Positions 49,225-57,578 of a DNA stretch of 64,000 nt are shown here, piece after piece. This stretch comes from Segatella maculosa DSM 19339 = JCM 15638 (GTDB taxonomy: Bacteria > Bacteroidota > Bacteroidia > Bacteroidales > Bacteroidaceae). The notes under the pieces were generated by a model. The model was not told the origin of the DNA. It did no database searches and saw only the letters and a list, made by a program, of their open reading frames with translations. Every line of letters starts with the position of its first letter. Within the stretch, counting starts at the first letter, position 1. The translations under genes were made by a program, and so were the position numbers. The DNA lies in contig NZ_KB908322.1 of NCBI RefSeq assembly GCF_000382385.1, positions 1-64,000 of the forward strand, given 5' to 3'.

Positions 49225-49380
49225 AAACCGCACTACGGTTTCACTATTTATCCTCTCTTTATGTTCTGCATTTTCAATACGTTTATAGTAAACCGTACTG
49301 TAGTTTTGTTATTTATCCTCTCTTTGTGCTCTACGTTCCCAATACGCATATCGTAAACCGCATGGCGGTTTCGTTGTTTA
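49225..49380. repeat. 65-bp tandem repeat, 2.4 units
   Basis: Units begin at 49225, 49290 and 49355 with AAACCG...CGGTTT-type hairpins and share TATTTATCCTCTCTTT. Divergence is spread along the unit, so it is a decaying tandem repeat, not a CRISPR array. Confidence 0.8.
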
Positions 49381-49385
49381 TAGGG

Positions 49386-49412
49386 CAGGGTTGACGTTGC
49401 ACGTCAACCCTG
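49386..49412. repeat. perfect 12-bp inverted repeat
   Basis: CAGGGTTGACGT-TGC-ACGTCAACCCTG. No T-run follows on either strand, so it is not a clear terminator. Confidence 0.85.
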
Positions 49413-49486
49413 TCACCGAGCAACGAGCAAGAAGCTAACGCCAAGGGCGTTGCGTTTTCTTCCAATGAAAGGTTTTCTAACTCCCA

Positions 49487-49691
49487 ATGAAAGTCTTTTT
49501 ATTGCCTAACCGCAAGCATCTTCCATTTTGCTCAAATCAGGTAAAATGGAGATGAAAGGTCTTTTATCGCCTAACCGCAAGCGGTATATAAAAAACACCA
49601 GAGAATAATATAAAAGGAAATAAGTCCTATTGATTTATAAAACATGCTTGGATATTCTACGATTTTCATCAATATACCGCTTGCGGTTAGG
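49487..49691. repeat. CCTAACCGCAAGC repeats and inverted pair
   Basis: CCTAACCGCAAGC occurs at 49504 and 49570, and CCTAACCGCAAGCGGTATA (49570-49588) has an exact inverse at 49673-49691 around an A+T-rich 84-bp middle. ATGAAAG starts at 49487 and 49552, again 65 bp apart. Confidence 0.85.
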
Positions 49692-49747
49692 AGAATAAAA
49701 TTCAAGGCCTTTGACATTGGAAATCAACAACTTATATCCTGCGTTCC

Positions 49748-49828
49748 AATCTCAGCCATTTTACCGCGCAATGTCAGCCATATTACGCGCTAAAATGGCT
49801 GAGATTACCGCGCAATATGACTGAGATT
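49748..49828. repeat. 22-bp-period array in two orientations
   Basis: CTCAGCC/GTCAGCC at 49751 and 49773, then CTGAGATT at 49799 and 49821: each pair is 22 bp apart and the two pairs face each other. Confidence 0.85.
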
Positions 49829-49844
49829 ACAAACCGTTCGAATG

Positions 49845-49964
49845 CATGTAGGGACCTTGACTTTGAATATTGAACTTTGACCTTTGAACTTTATGATTAG
49901 CAAAATGATAAGATGAACTGTTGACAAGAGGCATGTAGGGACGCACGAGCCGTGCGTCCCTACA
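49845..49964. repeat. inverted relative of the 64-bp repeat, and a full palindrome
   Basis: 49845-49905 is a diverged reverse copy of the 277-340 repeat. 49934-49964 is a double-ended palindrome, TGTAGGGACGCACG at the left and CGTGCGTCCCTACA at the right. Confidence 0.8.
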
Positions 49965-50149
49965 TGCAATCCCGACCATATCGCGAGGTAAAGTGACGGA
50001 GATTGAAATTGCCTGAAGGCCAATCTGCCGGGTTAACGCCCTTTAATTCCGACATTCACACCCCACCGTTACGCCGAAAATGTGCAAGGGGGACGAGTTA
50101 ATGTTCTTTAATTTCGGAGAGAGATAACATCGATTTTATCGGAAATACG

Positions 50150-50157
50150 TATATTTG
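50150..50157 (+). promoter_or_regulatory. -7 box of the outer-membrane barrel gene
   Basis: TATATTTG, about 90 bp before the start codon at 50246. Confidence 0.5.
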
Positions 50158-50245
50158 TGTGTAGGTTTTTCATGGATATGACGACGTGAAACCGATACCC
50201 TAAACGAATGAAAACAGTGAAAACACGCATCAATGGTTTTGAAAG

Positions 50246-53026
50246 ATGAAACGATGGCTTAGGATATTGCTGCTCGTTTATAGCCTCCACGTGGTCTTGT
50301 CCTTGCAGGCCGACACGGTGGAAGGCATTGTTGTGGACGCCGAAACACGCCGGCCGCTGGTCGGAGTCAGCGTCAAAGCCGAGACAAAGAGCGACGATTG
50401 GAGCAATATTATGATGGGTGAGACCGACAGCCTCGGGCATTTCAAGCTCAAGATGTGGCGCGAAGGGCGCACTGTCTTCACGTTTTCGTTCATCGGTTAT
50501 CGGCTGCATCGCAGCGTGGGATACGTATATGGCATGGAAAGCAAGGACACTTTGAACATCGGAACGATAGCTCTTCGCCCCACAGCCATCATGCTTCAGA
50601 AGGTCGAAGTGAGTGCAAAGATGCCGCGAATCACGATGGTTGGCGACACAGTTGTGTTTCATCCGGAGGCCTTCAAGCTGAAAGATGGCGACCGACTCGA
50701 CGTACTTATCCGCAAACTTCCGGGCGTTGAGCAACGCGACGGCAAGCTTTTTTGGAACGAAAAGCCCATTCGTTTGATGATGAACGGCAAGGATCTTTTC
50801 GGCGGAAGCAGCCTTGTGGGCCAGTTACCTGCCGAGGTTGCCGAGAAGATAAAGCTGTATGACAAGCAGTCGGAGCTGGCCAAACACACGCAAAATGATG
50901 ACGGTAACGCCGAACAAGTGCTCGATATACAAGTGAAGCCGGGCTTTCTTGACAAGTGGTATGGCTATGCCATTGGCAATGTCCGCACCAAACGGGAGTA
51001 TAAACTCGAGGCCCGTGCGTTCCAATTGAGCGACAAGAACCCCGTGATGTTATTCGGAAACCTGAACAATGAGAACTTAGCCACCGAACTGGGACACGAA
51101 TGGTACACGGCATGGGACATCGATCACTATGGTCGGAACCAGTATGCCACGGCCAATTATCAGTACAATTGGGAGACGAAAGGCACTGATGCGGAGACGA
51201 ACAACTATGTGAACGTGGGGCCGAGTATGGCACATCGCGATGGTTGGGGGACCGATTTCGAGAGCACCGACTACTTTCTTCCGGGGCAAGAGCGGTCGTT
51301 TTCGCTCTCCCGCAACAGTTACGACAGCCACGAACTGGCCCCGAAACTGCTCTCGGAAGGCTTCTTTTACACCGATTCCATCAATCAATTTGAATACTCG
51401 GCAGCCGTAGGTTACACCAAAACCGACCGTCACAGCGAGATGCTCCGGGCGCGCTTCGACACCAATCCCTACCGTTTCGGCGACTTTCCCATTGAAGAAA
51501 GCTTTGCTGCAGGGCCCGGTTCAGACCTCTACCGCCATCTTGTGATGCGCGACCGCAGCTATCAATCGTCCATAAAAGAGCAGGGCGATGTCCAGCTGGA
51601 CCTGCATTGGACGCACTTCATGGGCCGGAAAGGAAGCTACGGCGTGCAGGCTACGACTAATTTTGCCCATGCATTGAGCCGCGAACACTATAACCGGAGC
51701 ATTTGGCAACAGGGAAATGAGACGCAGTTGTGGCAATATGGCCGTAAACCCGACACCGAATGGAAGTCGCATCTCACGGCTTCGCTCTCCTATTGGCTTG
51801 GGGAAAAGCTTCTTGTAGACCTCTCTAACAGCGTCGGTTATGATGATTTGCACCATCGGATCGACTTCTATGCCGACACCAACGCCGCGAAACTACGGGG
51901 CGACGTGCCCACGACGGTCGACGAAACCAACTCGCTCCGTGAGCGTACCCACGCGTGGAACAACACGATGAAGCTTGGAACCACCGTCAGTCTCTCCGAG
52001 CGTTTGAAGCTGAAACCCCTGCTTTCGTGGGCCGAAACGAGCGAAAAGACGACCTATCACCGCGGACGTCTCGACACCGTGGCCCGCAGAACGAGCAGCG
52101 TTTTCAGCCCCGAAGTGAAACTGCTATGGAAGAACGGGCGTAAAGAAGGGCTTGATTTGAGTTGGAACTACACGACGACCTTGCCTGCATTATTGTCCAC
52201 TTTGGCCTACGAAGACACCACCGATCCGCTCTATATCAGCTACGGTAACGCCGCTTTGAAGCGTCAGCACGACCATTCATTCGGCCTGAAATACCATCGA
52301 ATGTTCCCACGGAAGCAACTCAATCTCCTGTTCTCCGTTGACTACAAGCACACGGTCAATCCGCTGACCACGGCCTTTTCGTATGACGATGCCACGGGCG
52401 TTTATCGTGCCAAACCCATGAATGTGCGGGGTGGGAACAGCTATAAAGCAGGTTTGGATTACGACCAAGGCCTCGGCGTTTACTGGCGGGTGCACAACAA
52501 CGTGGCTGTGGAGTGGGCGAAAGGTCACGGCTATCTGCTCGCCAAAGACTTCAGTCGGCCGCTTCAACTCAACCCCATTCATCGCTTTTCGTTCACGGAT
52601 AAGTTGGAAGTGACCTATGAAAGCGAGCACTGGATCATTCGTCCTTACGTCGAATACTATTATAACCGCTATCGCTATCCGGTGGCTTCGGCCAACAATT
52701 CCTATTGGATAAGGAGTTTCTATGGCTTGGAAACGACCGTGAAAGCGGGGCAGTTCCGTTTGATATCCAACCTGATTGATGTCTATCGCGCAGGCAATGT
52801 GGCCGGTTTCGACGGGCATCGTCTGCTTTGGACGGTGAGGACGACTTATCGTTTCCTGAAAAACAAGGCCACAATTGCCTTGGAAATGGCCGACATTTTC
52901 AACCGGGAAGTCAACTTCATGAGCCGTTCCGAAGCCTATAGCCGCACGGAAAAGTGGTATGAAACCAATCATCATTACCTCTCGCTCTCGTTTGGTTATC
53001 AATTAGACCCCAAGCCGAAGAGGTGA
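50246..53026 (+). CDS. TonB-receptor-like outer-membrane beta-barrel protein
   Basis: A 926-residue protein with a signal peptide (ILLLVYSLHVVLSLQAD, about residue 22), a carboxypeptidase-regulatory-like domain (about 25-110: VEGIVVDAETRRPLVGVSVK, FTFSFIGYRLHRSVG), a plug-like region (LDVLIRKLPGVEQRDGKLFW, IRLMMNGKDLFGGS) and a long barrel rich in aromatic strands. It is of the OMP_b-brl_3 kind, related to TonB receptors but with a reduced plug. No lipoprotein partner is next to it. It stands alone between repeats and a 22-bp array. Confidence 0.88.
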   Translation: MKRWLRILLLVYSLHVVLSLQADTVEGIVVDAETRRPLVGVSVKAETKSDDWSNIMMGETDSLGHFKLKMWREGRTVFTFSFIGYRLHRSVGYVYGMESKDTLNIGTIALRPTAIMLQKVEVSAKMPRITMVGDTVVFHPEAFKLKDGDRLDVLIRKLPGVEQRDGKLFWNEKPIRLMMNGKDLFGGSSLVGQLPAEVAEKIKLYDKQSELAKHTQNDDGNAEQVLDIQVKPGFLDKWYGYAIGNVRTKREYKLEARAFQLSDKNPVMLFGNLNNENLATELGHEWYTAWDIDHYGRNQYATANYQYNWETKGTDAETNNYVNVGPSMAHRDGWGTDFESTDYFLPGQERSFSLSRNSYDSHELAPKLLSEGFFYTDSINQFEYSAAVGYTKTDRHSEMLRARFDTNPYRFGDFPIEESFAAGPGSDLYRHLVMRDRSYQSSIKEQGDVQLDLHWTHFMGRKGSYGVQATTNFAHALSREHYNRSIWQQGNETQLWQYGRKPDTEWKSHLTASLSYWLGEKLLVDLSNSVGYDDLHHRIDFYADTNAAKLRGDVPTTVDETNSLRERTHAWNNTMKLGTTVSLSERLKLKPLLSWAETSEKTTYHRGRLDTVARRTSSVFSPEVKLLWKNGRKEGLDLSWNYTTTLPALLSTLAYEDTTDPLYISYGNAALKRQHDHSFGLKYHRMFPRKQLNLLFSVDYKHTVNPLTTAFSYDDATGVYRAKPMNVRGGNSYKAGLDYDQGLGVYWRVHNNVAVEWAKGHGYLLAKDFSRPLQLNPIHRFSFTDKLEVTYESEHWIIRPYVEYYYNRYRYPVASANNSYWIRSFYGLETTVKAGQFRLISNLIDVYRAGNVAGFDGHRLLWTVRTTYRFLKNKATIALEMADIFNREVNFMSRSEAYSRTEKWYETNHHYLSLSFGYQLDPKPKR

Positions 53027-53113
53027 AACGCGCCCCCGGAGCGGCTTATTTCCACGCCCGTTTCAACGCAGCTGTTATCCCTTTTCCCGTCAGAGGGGGC
53101 TCTCTTTTCAATT

Positions 53114-53223
53114 ACATCCCCCTCTCGCGCTGGCGAGACCCGGGTCTCACGAGCACGAGACCCGGGTCTCACGCTCGTGACATCCCCCTCTCAGCGAAAC
53201 GACATCCCCCTCTCAGCGAAATA
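53114..53223. repeat. five-unit 22-bp-period array
   Basis: Units start at 53114, 53136, 53158, 53180 and 53202. The outer three share ACATCCCCCTCTC; the inner two share AGACCCGGGTCTCACG, and GAGACCCGGGTCTC is a perfect 14-bp palindrome present twice. Confidence 0.9.
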
Positions 53224-53381
53224 TTTACGCCACAGGATTTATCGAAAGCACCAATATCAGGCAAGGAATATGCCGCATTTGAACATCTGAAAGGCCTTTG
53301 TTCTGTCGTCGACACGCCTGTCCGCCAACCAAAAACTTATTAACGATGTCGCAGGGGAAACGGAATAAAAAACTGTTTTCC

Positions 53382-53412
53382 TTTGCGGTTTCACTCAATT
53401 CTGCTATCTTTG
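53382..53412 (+). promoter_or_regulatory. promoter of the acyl-CoA synthetase operon
   Basis: TTTG (53382-53385), 19 bp, TATCTTTG (53405-53412): a perfect consensus promoter, leader of about 17 nt to 53436. Confidence 0.8.
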
Positions 53413-53435
53413 CATCATTAAAAGAGTATCTTGCT

Positions 53436-55247
53436 ATGCAAACAAAATGTCATCTTTCGGTGTTGATACATGAGCAAGCCAAGAAATACGGGGAGCGTGA
53501 CGCGCTTACCTTCCGCAGTTTCGGTAGCTTGGAGTGGAAGACAGTATCGTGGAATCAGTTCTCCTTGCGTGTGAAACAGGTCAGCAACGCCCTCTTGAAC
53601 CTTGGGGTCAAGCCGCAAGAGAACATTGCTGTGTTTGCACAAAACTGCATTCAGTATCTCTATACCGACTTCGGAGCCTACGGTGTTCGCGTGGTTTCGA
53701 TTCCTTTTTATGCCACAACGAGCGAGCAACAGATACAATATATGGTCAATGATGCGCAGGTTCGCTTCCTTTTCGTGGGTGAACAAGAGCAGTACAACAA
53801 GGCCCATCGCATCTTTGCACTGTGCCCTTCGCTCGAAAGAATCATCATCTTCGACCCCAGTGTGCGCATCAGTACGCACGACCCTCACGCACTTTATTTC
53901 GATGATTTCATTGCCTTGGGCGAGAAGTTGCCCCGGCAAAGCGAGGTGGAGCAGCTATGGGGACAGGCTAACGACGAGGATATATGCAACATTCTCTATA
54001 CAAGTGGGACGACAGGTGACAGCAAAGGCGTGATATTGAGCTACGGACAGTATCACGCAGCCATGGAAGCTAATGACAAATGTGTGCCTGTGGGCGAGCA
54101 AGACCGCGTGATTAGCTTCCTCCCGTTGACGCATATTTTCGAGCGAGGTTGGGCATATCTGTCACTGACGGAGGGCGCACAGCTCATCATCAACACCTAT
54201 CCGAACGAGATACAGCAAAGCATGCGCGAGACGCATCCAACGAGTATGAGTGCCGTTCCGCGCTTTTGGGAGAAGGTATATATTGCAGTCAAGTCGAGAA
54301 TTGACGAGGCCAATGCCGTTCAACGCAAGGTTTTTCAGCATGCATTGAGCGTAGGAAGGAAGCGAAACATCGAATATTTGAGTCGCGGAAAGCGTGTTCC
54401 GCTGGCCTTGGAACTTGAATATCAGCTCGTCAACAAGACCATTTTGAGTCTTGTGCGCAAGCAGATTGGCTTGGAAAATCCCAACATCTTTCCCACGGCG
54501 GGAGCTTATGTGTCGCCCGAAGTGGAAGAGTTTGTCCACTCAGTCGGCATCTGTATGATCGTTGGTTACGGTCTGACGGAGAGCCTCGCTACCGTTTCTT
54601 GCGACCATAAAGGCGAGCCTTACACGATTGGGTCGGTGGGAAGGCCCATCGAAGGACTTGAAATCAAGATCGGAGATAACGACGAAGTGTTGCTTAAAGG
54701 CCCCACGATTACGCGCGGGTATTATCACCGTGACCAGATAAATGCAGAGGCTTTCGATGCCGATGGCTTCTTTCATACGGGCGATGCCGGCTATCTCAAG
54801 AACGGAGAACTCTTCTTAAAAGAACGTATCAAAGACCTTTTTAAAACGTCGAATGGCAAGTATGTGGCCCCACAACTGGTGGAATCGCTGCTTCTTGTGG
54901 ATAAGTATATCGATCAGGTTGCCGTGGTTGCCGACCAAAGAAAGTTCGTTTCGGCTCTCATTGTGCCCGAGTTTCGATTGCTTGAAGACTGGGCTCGCGA
55001 GCGGAATATCCCTTTCTCGAGTCGCGAAGACCTGTGCGACAGTGAGGCTATCCACGCCATGATGCAAGACCGTATCGAGACTTTGCAACAGCAACTGGCC
55101 TCATATGAGCAAATCAAACGCTTCACTTTGCTGTCTCATCACTTCTCGATGGAGAGCGGAGAACTGACGAATACGCTCAAATTGCGGCGACCTGTAATCT
55201 ATAAAAACTATGCTGAGAAGATTGATAAAATGTACGAAGAAGTATGA
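53436..55247 (+). CDS. long-chain acyl-CoA synthetase (AMP-forming)
   Basis: A protein of 603 residues that activates fatty acids to CoA esters through an acyl-AMP. The AMP-binding motif ILYTSGTTGDSKGVI (about residue 184-198), YGLTESLATVS, and GFFHTGDAGYLKNGELFLKERIKDLFKTSNGKYVAP (cut here at shorter words: GDAGYL, ERIKDL, NGKY) are all present. It belongs to the FadD15-like group. I start it at MQTKCHLSVL (53436), since the upstream frame covers the promoter. It overlaps prfB by 4 bp. Confidence 0.92.
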   Translation: MQTKCHLSVLIHEQAKKYGERDALTFRSFGSLEWKTVSWNQFSLRVKQVSNALLNLGVKPQENIAVFAQNCIQYLYTDFGAYGVRVVSIPFYATTSEQQIQYMVNDAQVRFLFVGEQEQYNKAHRIFALCPSLERIIIFDPSVRISTHDPHALYFDDFIALGEKLPRQSEVEQLWGQANDEDICNILYTSGTTGDSKGVILSYGQYHAAMEANDKCVPVGEQDRVISFLPLTHIFERGWAYLSLTEGAQLIINTYPNEIQQSMRETHPTSMSAVPRFWEKVYIAVKSRIDEANAVQRKVFQHALSVGRKRNIEYLSRGKRVPLALELEYQLVNKTILSLVRKQIGLENPNIFPTAGAYVSPEVEEFVHSVGICMIVGYGLTESLATVSCDHKGEPYTIGSVGRPIEGLEIKIGDNDEVLLKGPTITRGYYHRDQINAEAFDADGFFHTGDAGYLKNGELFLKERIKDLFKTSNGKYVAPQLVESLLLVDKYIDQVAVVADQRKFVSALIVPEFRLLEDWARERNIPFSSREDLCDSEAIHAMMQDRIETLQQQLASYEQIKRFTLLSHHFSMESGELTNTLKLRRPVIYKNYAEKIDKMYEEV

Positions 55248-56371
55248 TTACAGCAGATCAGTTGAAAGATATCGTTGAACGTACCGACGCATTGCGGCGA
55301 TATTTGAACATCGACCAAAAGAAAATAGAATTCGAAGAAGAGCAGTTGCGTACGCAAGCTCCCGACTTTTGGGACGATCCCAAGCGTGCCGAAGCGCAGA
55401 TGAAAAAGGTAAAAGGCATTGAGAAATGGCTGAAAGAGTATGCCCATTGCCGTGAGTTGACCGACGAACTTCAGCTGGCTTTCGACTTCTATAAGGACGA
55501 AATGGTGACCGAAGAAGAGGTGGATGCCGACTATGCCAAGGCCATCAAGGCCGTCGAGGACTTGGAGTTGAGAAACATGTTGCGCCAAGAAGAGGACGCT
55601 ATGGACGCGGTATTGAAAATCAATTCGGGCGCGGGTGGCACCGAAAGTCAGGATTGGGCCGAGATGTTGATGCGCATGTATCAGCGTTGGAGCGAGGCCC
55701 ACGGCTACACAGTGAAGATAACTGACATTCAAGACGGCGACGAAGCCGGCATTAAAAGCGTCACTATGACCATCGAAGGCGGCGACGCTTACGGCTATCT
55801 CAAGTGCGAGAACGGCGTTCATCGCTTGGTGAGAGTCTCGCCCTACAATGCGCAGGGAAAGAGAATGACCAGTTTTGCGAGCGTGTTTGTCACACCTTTG
55901 GTCGATGATTCCATCGAAGTGTATGTCGATCCGGCCAAGGTGAGCTGGGATACATTCCGCTCTGGCGGTGCAGGAGGGCAGAATGTGAACAAGGTAGAGT
56001 CTGGAGTTCGCCTGCGATATCAGTATGAAGACCCCGATACAGGGGAGCATGAAGAGATCTTGATTGAGAATACCGAGACGCGAGACCAGCCGAAGAACCG
56101 TGCAAAAGCCATGCTTCTGTTGAAGTCGCAGCTCTATGATAGGGCGCTAAAAAGGAAGCAAGCAGAGCAAGCAAAGGTGGAAGCAGGGAAGAAAAAGATT
56201 GAGTGGGGCAGCCAAATTCGCAGCTATGTGTTCGATGATCGGCGTGTAAAAGACCACAGAACCGGCTATCAAACGTCTGATGTTGACGGCGTAATGGATG
56301 GCAAAATAGATGGTTTCATCAAGGCATATCTGATGGAATTCGCGGCAACCGACGCCGAAAAGGAAGCGTAG
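55244..56371 (+). CDS. prfB: peptide chain release factor 2, no programmed frameshift
   Basis: A 375-residue factor that ends translation at UGA and UAA. The catalytic GGQ is in SGGAGGQNVNKVE, and the stop-recognition segment reads RVSPYNAQG where the classical motif is SPF. The N-terminus (DIVERTDALRRYLNIDQKKI) aligns with the region where many prfB genes need a +1 frameshift at CTTTGA; here the frame is continuous, TAT TTG AAC, with an out-of-frame TGA at the same spot, so the autoregulatory frameshift has been lost. It is coupled to the acyl-CoA synthetase gene by ATGA overlap. Confidence 0.96.
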   Translation: MITADQLKDIVERTDALRRYLNIDQKKIEFEEEQLRTQAPDFWDDPKRAEAQMKKVKGIEKWLKEYAHCRELTDELQLAFDFYKDEMVTEEEVDADYAKAIKAVEDLELRNMLRQEEDAMDAVLKINSGAGGTESQDWAEMLMRMYQRWSEAHGYTVKITDIQDGDEAGIKSVTMTIEGGDAYGYLKCENGVHRLVRVSPYNAQGKRMTSFASVFVTPLVDDSIEVYVDPAKVSWDTFRSGGAGGQNVNKVESGVRLRYQYEDPDTGEHEEILIENTETRDQPKNRAKAMLLLKSQLYDRALKRKQAEQAKVEAGKKKIEWGSQIRSYVFDDRRVKDHRTGYQTSDVDGVMDGKIDGFIKAYLMEFAATDAEKEA

Positions 56372-56415
56372 AGATGGAGAAACAAATAAAAATAATAATC
56401 TAAAAGACTGACACA

Positions 56416-56565
56416 ATGAGTAATAACAAAACATTGAGAAAGGCAAAACGCGAAGCCTATCAGAAGAAACAAGAGTCGGAAGGCAAGAATATCGTCAACT
56501 GGATATTCATTGGTTTGATAGCTCTTGCCGTCCTTTATCTGATTATTATGGTTGCCATGCAATGA
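56416..56565 (+). CDS. small single-helix membrane protein, 49 residues
   Basis: Begins MSNNKTLRKAKREAYQKKQE, a basic N-terminus, and ends in one membrane helix (WIFIGLIALAVLYLIIMVAM). It sits 44 bp after prfB and its stop overlaps the CYTH gene's start by 4 bp, so it belongs to the operon. By charge the N-terminus should face the cytoplasm, where basic residues might touch ribosomes or RNA, but this is a guess. No named family recognised. Confidence 0.8.
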   Translation: MSNNKTLRKAKREAYQKKQESEGKNIVNWIFIGLIALAVLYLIIMVAMQ

Positions 56566-57065
56566 GTAGCGGGCTGGAAATAGAACGTAAGTTCCTTGTC
56601 AAGAAAGGCGGAAACTATAGAGATGCCGCTTTCAACTGTGTGCACATCAAGCAAGGTTACATTCCAGCTGAGGGCGCAACTGTGCGCATTCGGCTCCGAG
56701 GTGACAAGGCTTTTCTAACCATCAAGAGCCGTTCTACCGACAACGGACTGTCACGTTACGAGTTCGAAAAGGAGATTTCTGTCGACGAAGCAGCCCATCT
56801 GATGATGCTTTGTAAGGGTGGTGTGATCGATAAACACCGCTATTTGGTGAAGTGCGGCAGCCATATCTTCGAGGTGGATGAGTTCCATGGCGACAATGAG
56901 GGGCTCGTTATGGCTGAGGTGGAACTGCAAAACGCTGAAGAATCTTACGAGAAACCCGACTTCATCGGCATGGAAGTGACGGGCGACAAACGCTTCTATA
57001 ACTCGCACATGCTGCATTATCCTTTCAAACTATGGCGCGAGTCGCTGCCCGAAGCATACCGATAG
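56562..57065 (+). CDS. CYTH-domain (triphosphate tunnel) protein
   Basis: A 167-residue protein with the EIERKFLVK signature at residues 6-14, then alternating charged strands (TVRIRLRGDKAFLTIKSR, RYEFEKEI, IFEVDEFHG, LVMAEVEL) that line the tunnel of triphosphate tunnel metalloenzymes. Such proteins hydrolyse tripolyphosphate or act on ribonucleotide triphosphates; the class IV adenylate cyclase assignment is not supported by sequence alone. It lies in the prfB operon. Confidence 0.9.
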   Translation: MSSGLEIERKFLVKKGGNYRDAAFNCVHIKQGYIPAEGATVRIRLRGDKAFLTIKSRSTDNGLSRYEFEKEISVDEAAHLMMLCKGGVIDKHRYLVKCGSHIFEVDEFHGDNEGLVMAEVELQNAEESYEKPDFIGMEVTGDKRFYNSHMLHYPFKLWRESLPEAYR

Positions 57066-57069
57066 GCTT

Positions 57070-57426
57070 ATGAATATAGAAGAAATCCGCACCTATGTCC
57101 TGTCGCTTCACCCCGAAGTTACCGAAGACCTGTTTGCCAGCGACTGGCTTTCTTTCCGCATACATGGCAAATGGTTCGTACTGATTTGGCTCGAATCGCC
57201 TGAGCCACGCATAGCCGTCAACATACAACCCGACACGGCTCGCGAGCTGAGAGAACGCTTTGACGCTATCCGGCCGGCCTATCACTTGAACAAAGAACAT
57301 TGGAGCGACCTCTTCATTGAACGGCTTGACGACGGGTTAGTCAGGCAACTCATTCGCCAATCTTATGTGAACATCGTTGGAAAACTGCCCAAGAAAGCCC
57401 GCGAAAATCTGTCGTTGGCCGACTGA
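57070..57426 (+). CDS. MmcQ/YjbR-family protein
   Basis: A 118-residue protein with the YjbR fold: WLSFRIHGKWFVLIWLE, RIAVNIQPDTARELRERFD, IRPAYHLNKEHWSDL. Related to the CyaY-like or double-wing fold; proposed DNA-binding role is unproven. It starts 4 bp after the CYTH gene and is the last gene of the operon. Confidence 0.9.
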   Translation: MNIEEIRTYVLSLHPEVTEDLFASDWLSFRIHGKWFVLIWLESPEPRIAVNIQPDTARELRERFDAIRPAYHLNKEHWSDLFIERLDDGLVRQLIRQSYVNIVGKLPKKARENLSLAD

Positions 57427-57541
57427 TGGAGCACGGTTTGCCATCTCACATAATATGATTGAACGTTATCCTGCAATGACAAACAGCAACAAAAAGGCAA
57501 TATATTCTTTCTATTATACCATAAAAGCGGAATATTTTTTA

Positions 57542-57549
57542 TAAATTTG
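57542..57549 (+). promoter_or_regulatory. -7 box of the NSS transporter
   Basis: TAAATTTG, 29 bp before the start codon. Confidence 0.5.
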
Positions 57550-57578
57550 TCGTCAGTATTCCATCAAACCATGATGAA

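Noticed and set aside
49225..49380. Possible CRISPR array (regular 65-bp spacing)
   Set aside because: Divergence is spread through the whole unit rather than confined to spacers, there are fewer than three units, and no cas gene is near.
49386..49412. Hairpin as an intrinsic terminator
   Set aside because: No T-run on either strand and no gene ending nearby.
53298..53435. Longer start for the acyl-CoA synthetase
   Set aside because: Covers a perfect promoter; the family begins near MQTKCHLSVL.
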